Positions 7,568-15,651 of a DNA stretch of 64,000 nucleotides are shown here, piece by piece. Source of the DNA: Dehalococcoidia bacterium. Its GTDB lineage: Bacteria; Chloroflexota; Dehalococcoidia; Lucifugimonadales; UBA3495. The notes beneath the pieces are model-generated. The model saw only the letters and a list, made by a program, of their open reading frames with translations, made no database searches and was not told the origin of the DNA. The position numbers were made by a program, and so were the translations under genes. Where the stretch lies: NCBI GenBank assembly GCA_003523055.1, contig DPHC01000005.1, forward strand, positions 147,698 to 211,697, in the 5' to 3' direction. Position 1 is the stretch's first letter. Every line of letters begins with the position of its first letter.

Positions 7568-9328
7568 TTATGAGGGAATTATTGGTAGTGTTATATGTGA
7601 AGGGTATTTAGCACTATGAAATATGGTTTGTTTTGCTGATAGTAATTGGGTGTCACTTCCGAGTTTTGATCCTGTATTTGGGTTACGGTCGAATCTCGGG
7701 AAGTTACTACTAGATATTTCTACTCTAATGCTGTGCCCTGGCATTATTACATGACTTGTAGACCATAAGTCTATTGTGTATTCATAAATTATATTAGGTG
7801 TTATGTGAGTTGGTGTTTTTCTAGACGTTCTAAATCTTGCACGGATAATTCCGTCTTGTAAATTTTGTGAATATCCTGAAGGATGAACGTCTATTAACTT
7901 AGCAGTAAAATCAGTGTCGCAAGCCGTTGACGAAGCAAATAGTTTGACTTTAATTGGTCCGGTTAACTCTAATTCTCGTTTTAATGGTTCTGTTGTGTAA
8001 ACTAGAATGTCTTCTCGTTCTTCCAGAGGACGTTGATCCGCAACTCCATGAGAAATGATTAAAGTATTACCTCCGCGCGTGGGAACAGGCGACCGAGGGT
8101 CATATATATAAGAATCATCAGGTTCATCGTATGGAGCTAAAGTGTTTAATATCCCATCTCCATGGCGGCTATTAGCTTTGCCTAATGAATGGAAATAAAA
8201 ATTAGTATATTGAGTTCTTGCTAGAGGCCATTCATTTTCAGGGCGCCATTCGTTTTTTCCCATTACGAAAATTAAAACAGGGGAGGTTTTTTGGATTCCT
8301 GTATCTTTATTTTTTAACCAATAGTCAAACCAATTAAGTAGATGTTCATGCAGTTCCATAGGAGAATTAGCTCCAAAATCAATATCCCCAGCGCCTTTAG
8401 TGGTTGCTTCAGTAAAAGGTCTTATGTGAGCCCAAGGACCAACTATTAATCTCTGATTGTCTCTTGCTAAAGTATTGCCGCCATCGCAAGAAATGGACTG
8501 AAATCCATTAAGACAACCTTCCAGGAATATATCGTACCAACCACCAACATGCAGCATTGGTACTTTAACGTTTTGAGATTTTTTATTTAGATTAATGTCC
8601 CACCAATAAGGATTATCATTTTCATTGTCGAAGTATTCTTGTAAATAAGGGGCAACTTCTTTTAGTTTGTCAATCCAATCAATTAATGGAAGATGGTTAT
8701 ACCATTCATCTTTTAGAGGTCTGGCAAAATTTGTAGTTTCTAAAAGGTACTCTTCAAATTCAGGAACAAGGTCGGATTTTCCTAGCCTTGCTAAAGTATC
8801 AAATCCTTTGTGAATAGCATAAGGTACCAACCAACCCCATTCTAAAGGTCCTCCAGTGTGATATACCCAGCTTTCACGAAAATCTGAGGAAGCTGAAACT
8901 GGTGCCATGCATTTCAAATTAGGGTGTGACAGAGGGTTGCACGCTAAAGTGTATTGGGTAGCACCTAAATAAGACTGCCCAGTTGTACCGACGTTTCCGT
9001 TTGACCACTCTTGCCTAGATGCCCATTCAATAGTATCGTAACCGTCATTTATCTCTTGGAATAAAGGGTTATACAAGTCTCCTTCAGAATCGAATCTCCC
9101 TCTACAATCTTGGCTTATAACTACATAACCATGTTTGGGAAAAAACCAAAGTGAGTGATCAGGGTCAGAAGCGTAACTATTTTTCCCGTAAGGACCTCGG
9201 TTTATCAAAACAGGGAATTTGCCCGGTCCGTCTGGTTTATAGATGTCTGCAGCTAAATTTACTCCGTCTCTCATAGGAATCATGACATCTACATCTCTAA
9301 TGACTTTATATTCTTCGTTTGTATTCAT
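7568..9328 (-). CDS. CocE/NonD-family hydrolase (X-Pro dipeptidyl-peptidase-like)
   Basis: A 586-residue alpha/beta hydrolase with a C-terminal beta-sandwich region. VMIPMRDGVNLAADIY opens the catalytic domain and GTTGQSYLGA carries nucleophile Ser119. HVGGWYDIFLEG and VGPWAHIRPF supply the expected Asp and His. Family members cleave esters or acyl-Pro bonds, cocaine esterase and glutaryl-7-ACA acylase being examples. No signal peptide is evident, so it is probably cytoplasmic. AAAGGTGAG precedes the ATG. In this catabolic setting it could open imported esters, but the substrate is not predictable. Confidence 0.88.
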   Translation of the reverse strand: MNTNEEYKVIRDVDVMIPMRDGVNLAADIYKPDGPGKFPVLINRGPYGKNSYASDPDHSLWFFPKHGYVVISQDCRGRFDSEGDLYNPLFQEINDGYDTIEWASRQEWSNGNVGTTGQSYLGATQYTLACNPLSHPNLKCMAPVSASSDFRESWVYHTGGPLEWGWLVPYAIHKGFDTLARLGKSDLVPEFEEYLLETTNFARPLKDEWYNHLPLIDWIDKLKEVAPYLQEYFDNENDNPYWWDINLNKKSQNVKVPMLHVGGWYDIFLEGCLNGFQSISCDGGNTLARDNQRLIVGPWAHIRPFTEATTKGAGDIDFGANSPMELHEHLLNWFDYWLKNKDTGIQKTSPVLIFVMGKNEWRPENEWPLARTQYTNFYFHSLGKANSRHGDGILNTLAPYDEPDDSYIYDPRSPVPTRGGNTLIISHGVADQRPLEEREDILVYTTEPLKRELELTGPIKVKLFASSTACDTDFTAKLIDVHPSGYSQNLQDGIIRARFRTSRKTPTHITPNIIYEYTIDLWSTSHVIMPGHSIRVEISSSNFPRFDRNPNTGSKLGSDTQLLSAKQTIFHSAKYPSHITLPIIPS

Positions 9329-9487
9329 GACTCACCTTTACCATCCATAATCTGAACCTGATTTAAGAATAACTGTTGCCTATAAATGAGTCAACGCTAC
9401 CAAGATACGATAGAGTTGTCTATTGCTTGTAAATACACCTTCTAGCGTATAGAATCCGGAAACCTTGTAAGTATTGGAGATAATATA

Positions 9488-10744
9488 TTGGATGCCAAAA
9501 AAACCAGTAGTTTTAATCTAAGTTCAGTATCATTATTAAGTGTTTTATCTGTAGGGCACGGTATAACACATTGGTATATGTCGGCATTTTTATATCTGAT
9601 TCCATATATAAAAACATCATTGGGCCTATCATCTCTTCAAATTGAAGTATTCCATGTGTTGAGGCAGTTAAGTGGTGGAATAGTCACAATGATAGCTGGT
9701 TTCATTATTGACAGATTAAACAACAAATGGGGGTTAATACTTACTGGTTGCTTGTTTTTAGCTGCAATTATTTTTGGAGCTTTAGGAGTTTCCAAGTCTT
9801 ATATATATTTATTAATACTTGCTGCGATAATGCCTTTGCCGGGGCAAATTTGGCATATACCTTCTATAGCTACAATATCCCAGAGACTTCCAGACAAAAG
9901 AGGTTTTGGTTTATCAGTGCATGGAATAGGAGCTCAAGTCGGTTCAACTGCAGGCCCGTATGTTACTGGACTAATAATAGCTTCTTCGGTGATAACGGGA
10001 CTGGCATGGGAACCTTGGAGGTCTGCCACCGTAATATACGTCATTCCTACTGTTATAGCAGCTCTGATTATTTGGGCCACGTTAGGTAAATTAGGGAGTG
10101 TGGCTAATAACGGACAAGTTATTGATTTAATCACAAGAGTTAAAAATGCTAAATTTTTATTAAAAAATAAGGTCATATTAATCCTTGTTCTGGTTATATT
10201 TTTACGGAATAGTGGCTTCAATTCATTGATGGTTTGGGTTCCTCTTTATTTAGCTGGAGATTACCAAGAAAGCTTGGGCTATAGCCCAAGCTTATATGGT
10301 TTTTATTTTTCGTTATTGACTCTTTTTGGCGCTATTTCTGCTCCAGTATTAGGATGGTTATCTGATAAATATTCCCGGAAAATAGTATTAGTCCCGAGTT
10401 TATTAATAGCGTCAGTTTTAGTCGGAACGATACCAATTATTGGAGCCGATTCAAAGTTACTGTTAGGTATAGTTTTTGCTTTAACAGGGTTGTTTACTTA
10501 CTCCCTTGGCCAATTATTACAAGCAGCTGTACTTGATCAAATAGGAACGGGCAGTGAAGGGGCGACAATGGGATTGGTTTTGGGAGCTAATAGCATTATT
10601 AGTGCAGTGTCTCCACTTATTGCAGGTCGCTTAATTGTTGCTAATTTTGGTATAAGCAATGTGTTTTATTACAACATGTCGTTATGGCTGGCATCTGCTG
10701 TGTTATTGTTATGGGTTAAATTAAAAAATCCTAATCAGAGTTAA
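9488..10744 (+). CDS. MFS transporter
   Basis: A 418-residue polytopic protein with roughly twelve hydrophobic segments and the MFS loop signature after TM2 (GFIIDRLNNKWG) and again mid-protein (GWLSDKYSRK). I take the start as TTG at 9488 because GGAGAT lies about nine bases upstream and no in-frame ATG fits better. The 160-bp divergent gap to the CocE gene should hold both promoters, though no strong hexamers stand out. A 24-bp perfect palindrome lies inside the gene (10270-10293). The stop is only four bases from the opposing gene's stop. Substrate unknown. Confidence 0.88.
   Translation: MDAKKTSSFNLSSVSLLSVLSVGHGITHWYMSAFLYLIPYIKTSLGLSSLQIEVFHVLRQLSGGIVTMIAGFIIDRLNNKWGLILTGCLFLAAIIFGALGVSKSYIYLLILAAIMPLPGQIWHIPSIATISQRLPDKRGFGLSVHGIGAQVGSTAGPYVTGLIIASSVITGLAWEPWRSATVIYVIPTVIAALIIWATLGKLGSVANNGQVIDLITRVKNAKFLLKNKVILILVLVIFLRNSGFNSLMVWVPLYLAGDYQESLGYSPSLYGFYFSLLTLFGAISAPVLGWLSDKYSRKIVLVPSLLIASVLVGTIPIIGADSKLLLGIVFALTGLFTYSLGQLLQAAVLDQIGTGSEGATMGLVLGANSIISAVSPLIAGRLIVANFGISNVFYYNMSLWLASAVLLLWVKLKNPNQS
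10270..10293. repeat. 24-bp perfect palindrome inside the MFS gene
   Basis: The arms start AAGCTTGGGCTA and meet with no spacer. It encodes part of a loop between transmembrane segments (S-L-G-Y-S-P-S-L-Y). No T-tract follows. Confidence 0.9.
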
Positions 10745-10748
10745 TTTT

Positions 10749-11360
10749 TTAATCATCTAAAAAACCTTTTAAATCGTCTTTTAATATTTGCCAATGATCT
10801 TTTAACTGGATCTTTTCAGCACATGTTAAATCATTGTAAGTTTTATTGAATTCTTTAAAATACCATATGGGATAAACCCAAAATTCATCTGGTAATTGTT
10901 TAGTGACTGTGCGGGTTATAGTGCCTGTTGGGCCGAATGCATTGAAAGAAGTTATTAAGTTTCCGTTGGCGGCAATAGCGATACTTTCAGTCCATTGTGC
11001 GATTCTGTTCTGCTCTGTATGGTCTTTTAAAATATTTACTAAATGATCAGCACGTTCAGAATTTGTAGCGTTTTTACCTGCATTCCGTTTTGTGTGAATA
11101 CTTTCCCATTCGTTGGCCAGTGAAGGGATGATTATTCCTCCATCTGATGATATTACTGGTTTATTAGTTAATTTAGACCAAGATATGGCTTTTTGTTCAG
11201 CAATTTCTCTGTGGTTGGAGCCAGATTCCGGAGGGTCGTGGTAGAGAGAAAAATCGTCCGGAGTATAGATAATGATAGAAGTTTGGTTGAATAACTTTTT
11301 AATTTCAAGTTGTTTAGAAAAGTTATTGCTCCCGATTAATATTTCTTTTATGGAAAGCAT
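10749..11360 (-). CDS. Ham1/RdgB-like nucleotide pyrophosphatase, divergent
   Basis: A 203-residue protein. It begins with ILIGSNNFSK (residues 7-16), the triphosphate-binding SNNxxK motif of the Ham1/ITPase family, and has VISSDGGIIIPSL around Asp73, where RdgB has SDDSGL. Canonical members hydrolyse ITP, XTP or dITP to monophosphates. Here the second acidic motif is altered and the C-terminal half (residues 140-203) does not match RdgB well, so another nucleotide or phosphate substrate is possible. It lies ten bases after the cyclase gene in an operon that also holds the flavoprotein and rhodanese genes. No clear SD, so coupling is likely. Confidence 0.6.
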   Translation of the reverse strand: MLSIKEILIGSNNFSKQLEIKKLFNQTSIIIYTPDDFSLYHDPPESGSNHREIAEQKAISWSKLTNKPVISSDGGIIIPSLANEWESIHTKRNAGKNATNSERADHLVNILKDHTEQNRIAQWTESIAIAANGNLITSFNAFGPTGTITRTVTKQLPDEFWVYPIWYFKEFNKTYNDLTCAEKIQLKDHWQILKDDLKGFLDD

Positions 11361-11370
11361 GTGAAGAGCA

Positions 11371-12042
11371 CTAATTTATAACAGCCACAGCCCGTGTGGC
11401 TGTACCATCTCCGTTTTTTAGTTTTAATGGTAACGCCCAAATCGAGAAAGTTTTGCTAATTAGCAAATGTAAGTTAATTAAATTCTCTATAATTGGTATT
11501 TCTGCCGTTAATAAAATTCTATGTGCCGGGAAGTCTGTTTTTGTTGATTTAGAAGTTTTAGGATGTTTGTCTATTGGGAAATCTATAGCCACGGCCTTGA
11601 TGCTCGAGTCTCTTAAAAATAGTGCTGCTTCGTTGCTTAAGTACGGCCCTGATGAATAATAGTTATCTTTTCCGGAATTAGTTTCTGCCCATCCTGTGAA
11701 TAAGACAACTATTTTTTGTTTAATGCTTTGTTCCTGGAGAGCCTCTAGGAGGTCTTGTTTTGATATTGGGCTTTGTGATTGGAAACAATCACGTAAATCG
11801 ACAAGGATAGCGGGTCCGACAAATTTTTCTAGAGGCATTTCGTCGATAGTTTTACCTGTTTCTACAAAGTGATACGGAGCATCCACATGGGTTCCAATAT
11901 GTGTTGGTAGAGTAAGTTTGGTATTAGATCTGGCATGAGTTTCGTGTGTCTGTAGAGGAGTCGTTTCTACTGTTGTTAGCCCCGGCACAGCTGTAATACG
12001 ATCTCCTCCAAGAGTTAATGTGAGATCTATTAGTTGGTTCAA
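11371..12042 (-). CDS. Cyclase-family (KynB-like) metal hydrolase
   Basis: A 223-residue protein with the cyclase-family metal motif LPTHIGTHVDAPYHF (His48, His52, Asp54, His58). Relatives include kynurenine formamidase and isatin hydrolase, which open N-formyl or cyclic amide bonds with Mn or Zn. No tryptophan-catabolism genes are nearby, so the substrate is open. The ATG overlaps the stop of the upstream flavoprotein gene (ATGA), indicating coupled translation. Confidence 0.87.
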   Translation of the reverse strand: MNQLIDLTLTLGGDRITAVPGLTTVETTPLQTHETHARSNTKLTLPTHIGTHVDAPYHFVETGKTIDEMPLEKFVGPAILVDLRDCFQSQSPISKQDLLEALQEQSIKQKIVVLFTGWAETNSGKDNYYSSGPYLSNEAALFLRDSSIKAVAIDFPIDKHPKTSKSTKTDFPAHRILLTAEIPIIENLINLHLLISKTFSIWALPLKLKNGDGTATRAVAVIN

Positions 12043-13187
12043 TTGCTCATACTCATATTGAATAATTGTTCATAAGCTAATGCCCATGGGGGCCTTAAAA
12101 ATCCGAGCGCCCTCACATCTTCTAACCATCCTCCAAGGGGAGAATACCATGTGTATGCTGTTCCTCCGGTTAACTTGCACAATCGGTTCAATATTGAGTC
12201 TGCCAGTACTGCAACTGTTTCTTTAAGCATTAACGAATTATTTCTATTAGATGTCCCATTATCGATTGACAATAAAGTGTTTTCCAGTGCTTGATTAATT
12301 AACCAATACTCTTGTTCAGCTTTTGTCCATTCTACTTCCTGAAATGCTTTTAATTTTGGTGTATTAACAAGAATTTTTTCTAAATTAGATTTACAATGTT
12401 CCATAGCAGTATCAACCACTCCTGTAATTACAGAAGTAAATGCAACTGGTCCGAGACCTCCATTTGAGGCCATTAATTCTGTTGCATGGCCTGGCCATGC
12501 GATCCGGGTTGCCGGAAAGTTTGTAAATGTGAAGGCATGACTATTAGTTGACCGCATTCCTCTACCTTTCCAAGGATTATCAAGTTTAACTCCTTTTGAT
12601 CCATCCCAAGGCAGATTTTTTACGTTGATAAAAAAGATATCAGGTGTTTCTTCGCCTTCTGGAACAGCTCTTGTTGACATAAAAGATGTCCTGCCTGAAC
12701 CGCTACCGAAGTGTTTTTTGCCTGTCATAAAATATTTCAAACCAGAATCTAGTTTAGTAGCAGTTTTCGTTAAGCCTGAATCCCCTCCGCTTCCTGGCTC
12801 CGATACTATTGTTCCCCACCAGTTTCCATCTAATACTGTTTGGAAAACCTCTGATTTTTGGGTATTCCATTGTTCTAAATATTCATCTGGTACATCTCCA
12901 ACTCTCCAAGGAGATAGCACTCCTTGGTGCATGGTGCTAGATAATGCTACAGAGGGATCCCCAGAGGCTAATATTCTGATGATTTTGCAAATTGAACTTC
13001 CTGAACTTTGTAAGTTTGTCCAGAGTCCACCGAATTCTTTTGGCACACCGAGTAATGGAACATTGATGGACATTAATTGGTTGTAGTCGGATTCTTGAAG
13101 TTCAGTTCTTTGTTGCCGTTCAAAAACTTGAGCCTTCCATTCTGTTGCAATTTGTTTAGCGTTTTTTGTAACTGTAGCTATATCCAT
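12039..13187 (-). CDS. Acyl-CoA dehydrogenase-fold flavoprotein
   Basis: A 382-residue protein of the acyl-CoA dehydrogenase fold. GVPKEFGG lies near residue 53, VSEPGSGGDSG and YFMTGKKHFGSGSG lie in the beta domain, and the C-terminal domain is helical. The usual substrate-pocket catalytic Glu region is hard to place. The MTGKKHFGSGS pattern also occurs in flavin monooxygenases of the DszC/HpaB-like group, so an oxygenase role is a real alternative. It is the second gene of the rhodanese/flavoprotein/cyclase/Ham1-like operon. AAGGA is present but lies about 13 bases before the ATG. Confidence 0.72.
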   Translation of the reverse strand: MDIATVTKNAKQIATEWKAQVFERQQRTELQESDYNQLMSINVPLLGVPKEFGGLWTNLQSSGSSICKIIRILASGDPSVALSSTMHQGVLSPWRVGDVPDEYLEQWNTQKSEVFQTVLDGNWWGTIVSEPGSGGDSGLTKTATKLDSGLKYFMTGKKHFGSGSGRTSFMSTRAVPEGEETPDIFFINVKNLPWDGSKGVKLDNPWKGRGMRSTNSHAFTFTNFPATRIAWPGHATELMASNGGLGPVAFTSVITGVVDTAMEHCKSNLEKILVNTPKLKAFQEVEWTKAEQEYWLINQALENTLLSIDNGTSNRNNSLMLKETVAVLADSILNRLCKLTGGTAYTWYSPLGGWLEDVRALGFLRPPWALAYEQLFNMSMSN

Positions 13188-13230
13188 AGTGTTTATAAAT
13201 CCTTTTTAATTTATTAGACGGTAATTTGAT

Positions 13231-13560
13231 TTATTTTGTGTTTGTTTCTACCGGGTACTGTTCGGATAACCATTGTTTAAGTCCACCCTCTAAAATGGAG
13301 ATATTGTGATATCCAGTTTTCAACAGTATAGTTGCAGCAATAGGCGAATGGTCGTTGCAACTATCGTAAATTATAATTTTTGTTTTTTTACAAGAGGTTA
13401 GTTGTTTTAGTTCCTTTGTTATTTCTGACGCTTTTATATGATATGACGACTTTATATAATTGATATTTCTGTCAATATCATCTCTAATATCTACGAGGAT
13501 AAAATGTTTTGAGTTGGCTATTAGGTATGACAACCATGTTGGGGATATATTTGTGTACAT
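13231..13560 (-). CDS. Single-domain rhodanese-like protein
   Basis: A 109-residue single rhodanese domain. LVDIRDDIDRN lies near residue 22, the catalytic loop YDSCNDHSP has Cys68, and the C-terminus reads ILEGGLKQWLSEQYPVE. Such proteins carry persulfide sulfur as donors or transfer hubs. It is the first gene of a four-gene minus-strand operon. AGGTGA precedes its ATG. The active-site loop CNDHSP is atypical compared with the CRSGxR/T of classical rhodaneses. Confidence 0.87.
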   Translation of the reverse strand: MYTNISPTWLSYLIANSKHFILVDIRDDIDRNINYIKSSYHIKASEITKELKQLTSCKKTKIIIYDSCNDHSPIAATILLKTGYHNISILEGGLKQWLSEQYPVETNTK

Positions 13561-13607
13561 TTTTACTTTTCACCTATTAAAAAGATTTAACCTTAAAGTT
13601 ATTTGAA

Positions 13608-13686
13608 AGTCAATTTGCTCTTTGACTGGTTTAAGTCAAATAATGAAAGACGCTAGCTGTTGATAGATAGCGGGAATTGGTATAAT
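13608..13686 (+). promoter_or_regulatory. Promoter with three AGTCAA boxes
   Basis: TATAAT lies at 13681-13686, with a TTGATA-like -35 at 13660-13665 (15-bp spacer). Upstream sit three copies of one hexamer in alternating orientation: AGTCAA at 13608-13613, its complement TTGACT at 13622-13627, and AGTCAA at 13634-13639. The last two form a 7-bp inverted repeat (13621-13627/13634-13640). The arrangement looks like an operator cluster for the small-protein pair downstream or the rhodanese operon upstream. Confidence 0.5.
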
Positions 13687-13714
13687 AGTTTTATAAAATT
13701 AGCATGGAGGGCTG

Positions 13715-13978
13715 GTGGAAGACCAAGATTTTGTAAATAAATTGAAAGAAAAAATTCAACGCTTAACAGGTGAAAAAATAGTACTACATGTTAATACACA
13801 TAATAAAAATGATATCAGTATAGAATTTAATGGCTCTGAAACTATAGTTAATATGGGAAATAACATATATGAATATTCCGGATTTGCTCGAATGTGTGTT
13901 GAATATGCAGTCGCTTCAATCACAGAACAACGACCAATTGATGTTCTGGAATTTCATGTTTTGTTGGCTAGGAATTGA
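13715..13978 (+). CDS. Small protein of unknown function
   Basis: An 87-residue soluble protein with a GTG start preceded by GGAGG. The first half is basic and beta-rich (EKIVLHVNTHNKNDISIEFN), the second is helical (YSGFARMCVEYAVASIT). I do not recognise a family. A TATAAT promoter lies about 28 bases upstream. Its TGA overlaps the TTG start of the following membrane-protein gene, so the two products are probably made together. Confidence 0.7.
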   Translation: MEDQDFVNKLKEKIQRLTGEKIVLHVNTHNKNDISIEFNGSETIVNMGNNIYEYSGFARMCVEYAVASITEQRPIDVLEFHVLLARN

Positions 13979-14385
13979 ATAATATTAATGAACCTAATGT
14001 TCAAGTACCGCCATTAGATTTATGCCCATGGTATTATCAATATTGGTTCCTTTATCCATCATTTGTTATATGGCCTCTGTGGTCCATTTTGACAATAAGA
14101 TCTCCGTGGCACAATCATTTTTTATTTGGTTCTGTAGCGTGGGCACATTTATTTGTTGGAACATACTTTTTGGTATATATGCCAGTTTTTGAAGGAGGCA
14201 ATATACAGTCTACTATTCTTTTCACATTGCCCAGCTTAATTTTTATTCCCATAACGCAAATACATTGGTCTTTTGTGCAAAAGCCTAAGATAAAAGCATG
14301 GCATATAGAAACTGAAAAAAGAAATCAAATCATTACTCAAGAACCTTCTAAAAGAAAGAAACCTCGTAAGCATAAAAGACGATAA
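13975..14385 (+). CDS. Small membrane protein, three predicted TM helices, basic tail
   Basis: A 136-residue protein rich in Trp and Tyr. Hydrophobic segments lie at about 24-41 (WFLYPSFVIWPLWSILTI), 50-70 and 79-96. A soluble C-terminus follows, ending in a very basic run (KRKKPRKHKRR) that could contact lipid head groups or nucleic acid. No in-frame ATG exists, so TTG at 13975 overlapping the upstream TGA (TTGA) is the likely start. It is coupled to the small protein before it. Function unknown. Confidence 0.68.
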   Translation: MNNINEPNVQVPPLDLCPWYYQYWFLYPSFVIWPLWSILTIRSPWHNHFLFGSVAWAHLFVGTYFLVYMPVFEGGNIQSTILFTLPSLIFIPITQIHWSFVQKPKIKAWHIETEKRNQIITQEPSKRKKPRKHKRR

Positions 14386-14389
14386 ATTT

Positions 14390-14773
14390 TCATGAAAGAA
14401 TTCTTACAGGAACTGATGCAGAAGCAATTCCGTAAATTGTTTTTGCATCCGATTCAAATTCAAATTCTAAGTTAATTACTTTTGCTCCTTCGGATTGTTT
14501 ATTTATTACAGTTCCGCTTACTGATAAATTAATAGTTAATGGAATTTGCCTCAGTAAGTCAATTTGTATCCAATCATAATAGTCATAGGATTTGTCTACA
14601 GGAATGGTTTTGCACACAGCTTCATAAACATAATCTTTAAGTGATTCAATATCGTAAAATTGATCTTCTAATCCCTCGTCGGGTTGAAAATGAACCCATT
14701 TTATTAGTGTAGGTAATTCATCTCCTGGAAGAACATTTTCGTAATTAAAGGTTTTGCCCCAAAGCCTAGTCAT
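14390..14773 (-). CDS. MaoC-like hot-dog protein, probably non-catalytic
   Basis: A 127-residue protein whose FNYENVLPGDELPTLIK start and VSVPVR-type end resemble MaoC hot-dog domains. The hydratase Asp/His motif is missing: the central segment DQFYDIESLKDYVYE carries no GDxxPxH. It may be a regulatory or binding domain, or a partner subunit. AAGGAG precedes the ATG. It is convergent with the small membrane protein, four bases apart, and divergent from the PIG-L gene. Confidence 0.6.
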   Translation of the reverse strand: MTRLWGKTFNYENVLPGDELPTLIKWVHFQPDEGLEDQFYDIESLKDYVYEAVCKTIPVDKSYDYYDWIQIDLLRQIPLTINLSVSGTVINKQSEGAKVINLEFEFESDAKTIYGIASASVPVRILS

Positions 14774-14879
14774 TCGTACTTCTCCTTGCGCATTGTTAAT
14801 ACCTGTGAAAGATATATTATATAATTGAAATTTACGATTTTTAATAAATACAAAACTATTAATCTAAGGAGATAATATA

Positions 14880-15590
14880 ATGCCAGATCGGAGTGGTTAC
14901 AAGTCAGCTATGGTTGTTGTTGCCCATGCAGATGATGCAGAATGGGGATGCAGCGGTACGGTGGCAAAATGGTGTAAAGAAGGATGGGATGTAGTGTATG
15001 TTCTCTGCACTGACGGAAGTAAAGGAAACGATGACCCTACAGTTACGAGCAAGCAATTGAAAGAATTACGAGAGACAGAACAAATTAATGCCGGAAAAGT
15101 TCTCGGGCTAAAAGAAGTAGTGTTTCTAGGATATGAGGATTCAATGTTGGAGCCTTCTATTTCATTGAGAAAAGATATTACAAGACAAATACGAAAACAT
15201 AAGCCAGATATTTTAATTTGCCAGTACCCGATGAGAACGCTTTTGGGTAAAGGATACATAGGACACCCTGATCATATAGCTTCAGGAGAAGCTGCTATGT
15301 CAGCTGTATTCCCTACAGCGAGAGATCGATTAACCTTTCCAGAACTGCTAAAGGAAGGATTTTCTCCTCATAAAGTAAATGAATTGTGGGTTATGGGTTC
15401 TGAGTTGGCTGAAGAGTATGTCGATGTCACAGAAACTATAGATATAGCAGTTTTAGCTTTGCAACAGCATGCTAGCCAGATAGGCAATCAAGATGCGGTA
15501 GCAAATCATATGAGGGATTGGAGATTAAAAAACGGAGAATCTGTTAACATGCAATATGCAGAGAAATTCCATGCTTTTGACCTGTCATAA
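14880..15590 (+). CDS. PIG-L/LmbE-family deacetylase
   Basis: A 236-residue protein with the zinc motif AHADDAEWG near the start (His16, Asp19, Glu21) and a second metal-ligand segment GYIGHPDHIASGEAA. Family members remove N-acetyl groups from sugar conjugates or related amides (LmbE, BshB, MshB, PIG-L). AAGGAG lies directly upstream. It is followed after 61 bp by an enolase-superfamily enzyme and a NIPSNAP protein, so it may provide deacylated substrate in a carbohydrate-acid route. The specific substrate is not evident. Confidence 0.88.
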   Translation: MPDRSGYKSAMVVVAHADDAEWGCSGTVAKWCKEGWDVVYVLCTDGSKGNDDPTVTSKQLKELRETEQINAGKVLGLKEVVFLGYEDSMLEPSISLRKDITRQIRKHKPDILICQYPMRTLLGKGYIGHPDHIASGEAAMSAVFPTARDRLTFPELLKEGFSPHKVNELWVMGSELAEEYVDVTETIDIAVLALQQHASQIGNQDAVANHMRDWRLKNGESVNMQYAEKFHAFDLS

Positions 15591-15651
15591 TTGTAAGATT
15601 GAAGTTTTTAGAATTACTATTGGTGAAAAGCTGCTTATATAGGAGAGTTAT

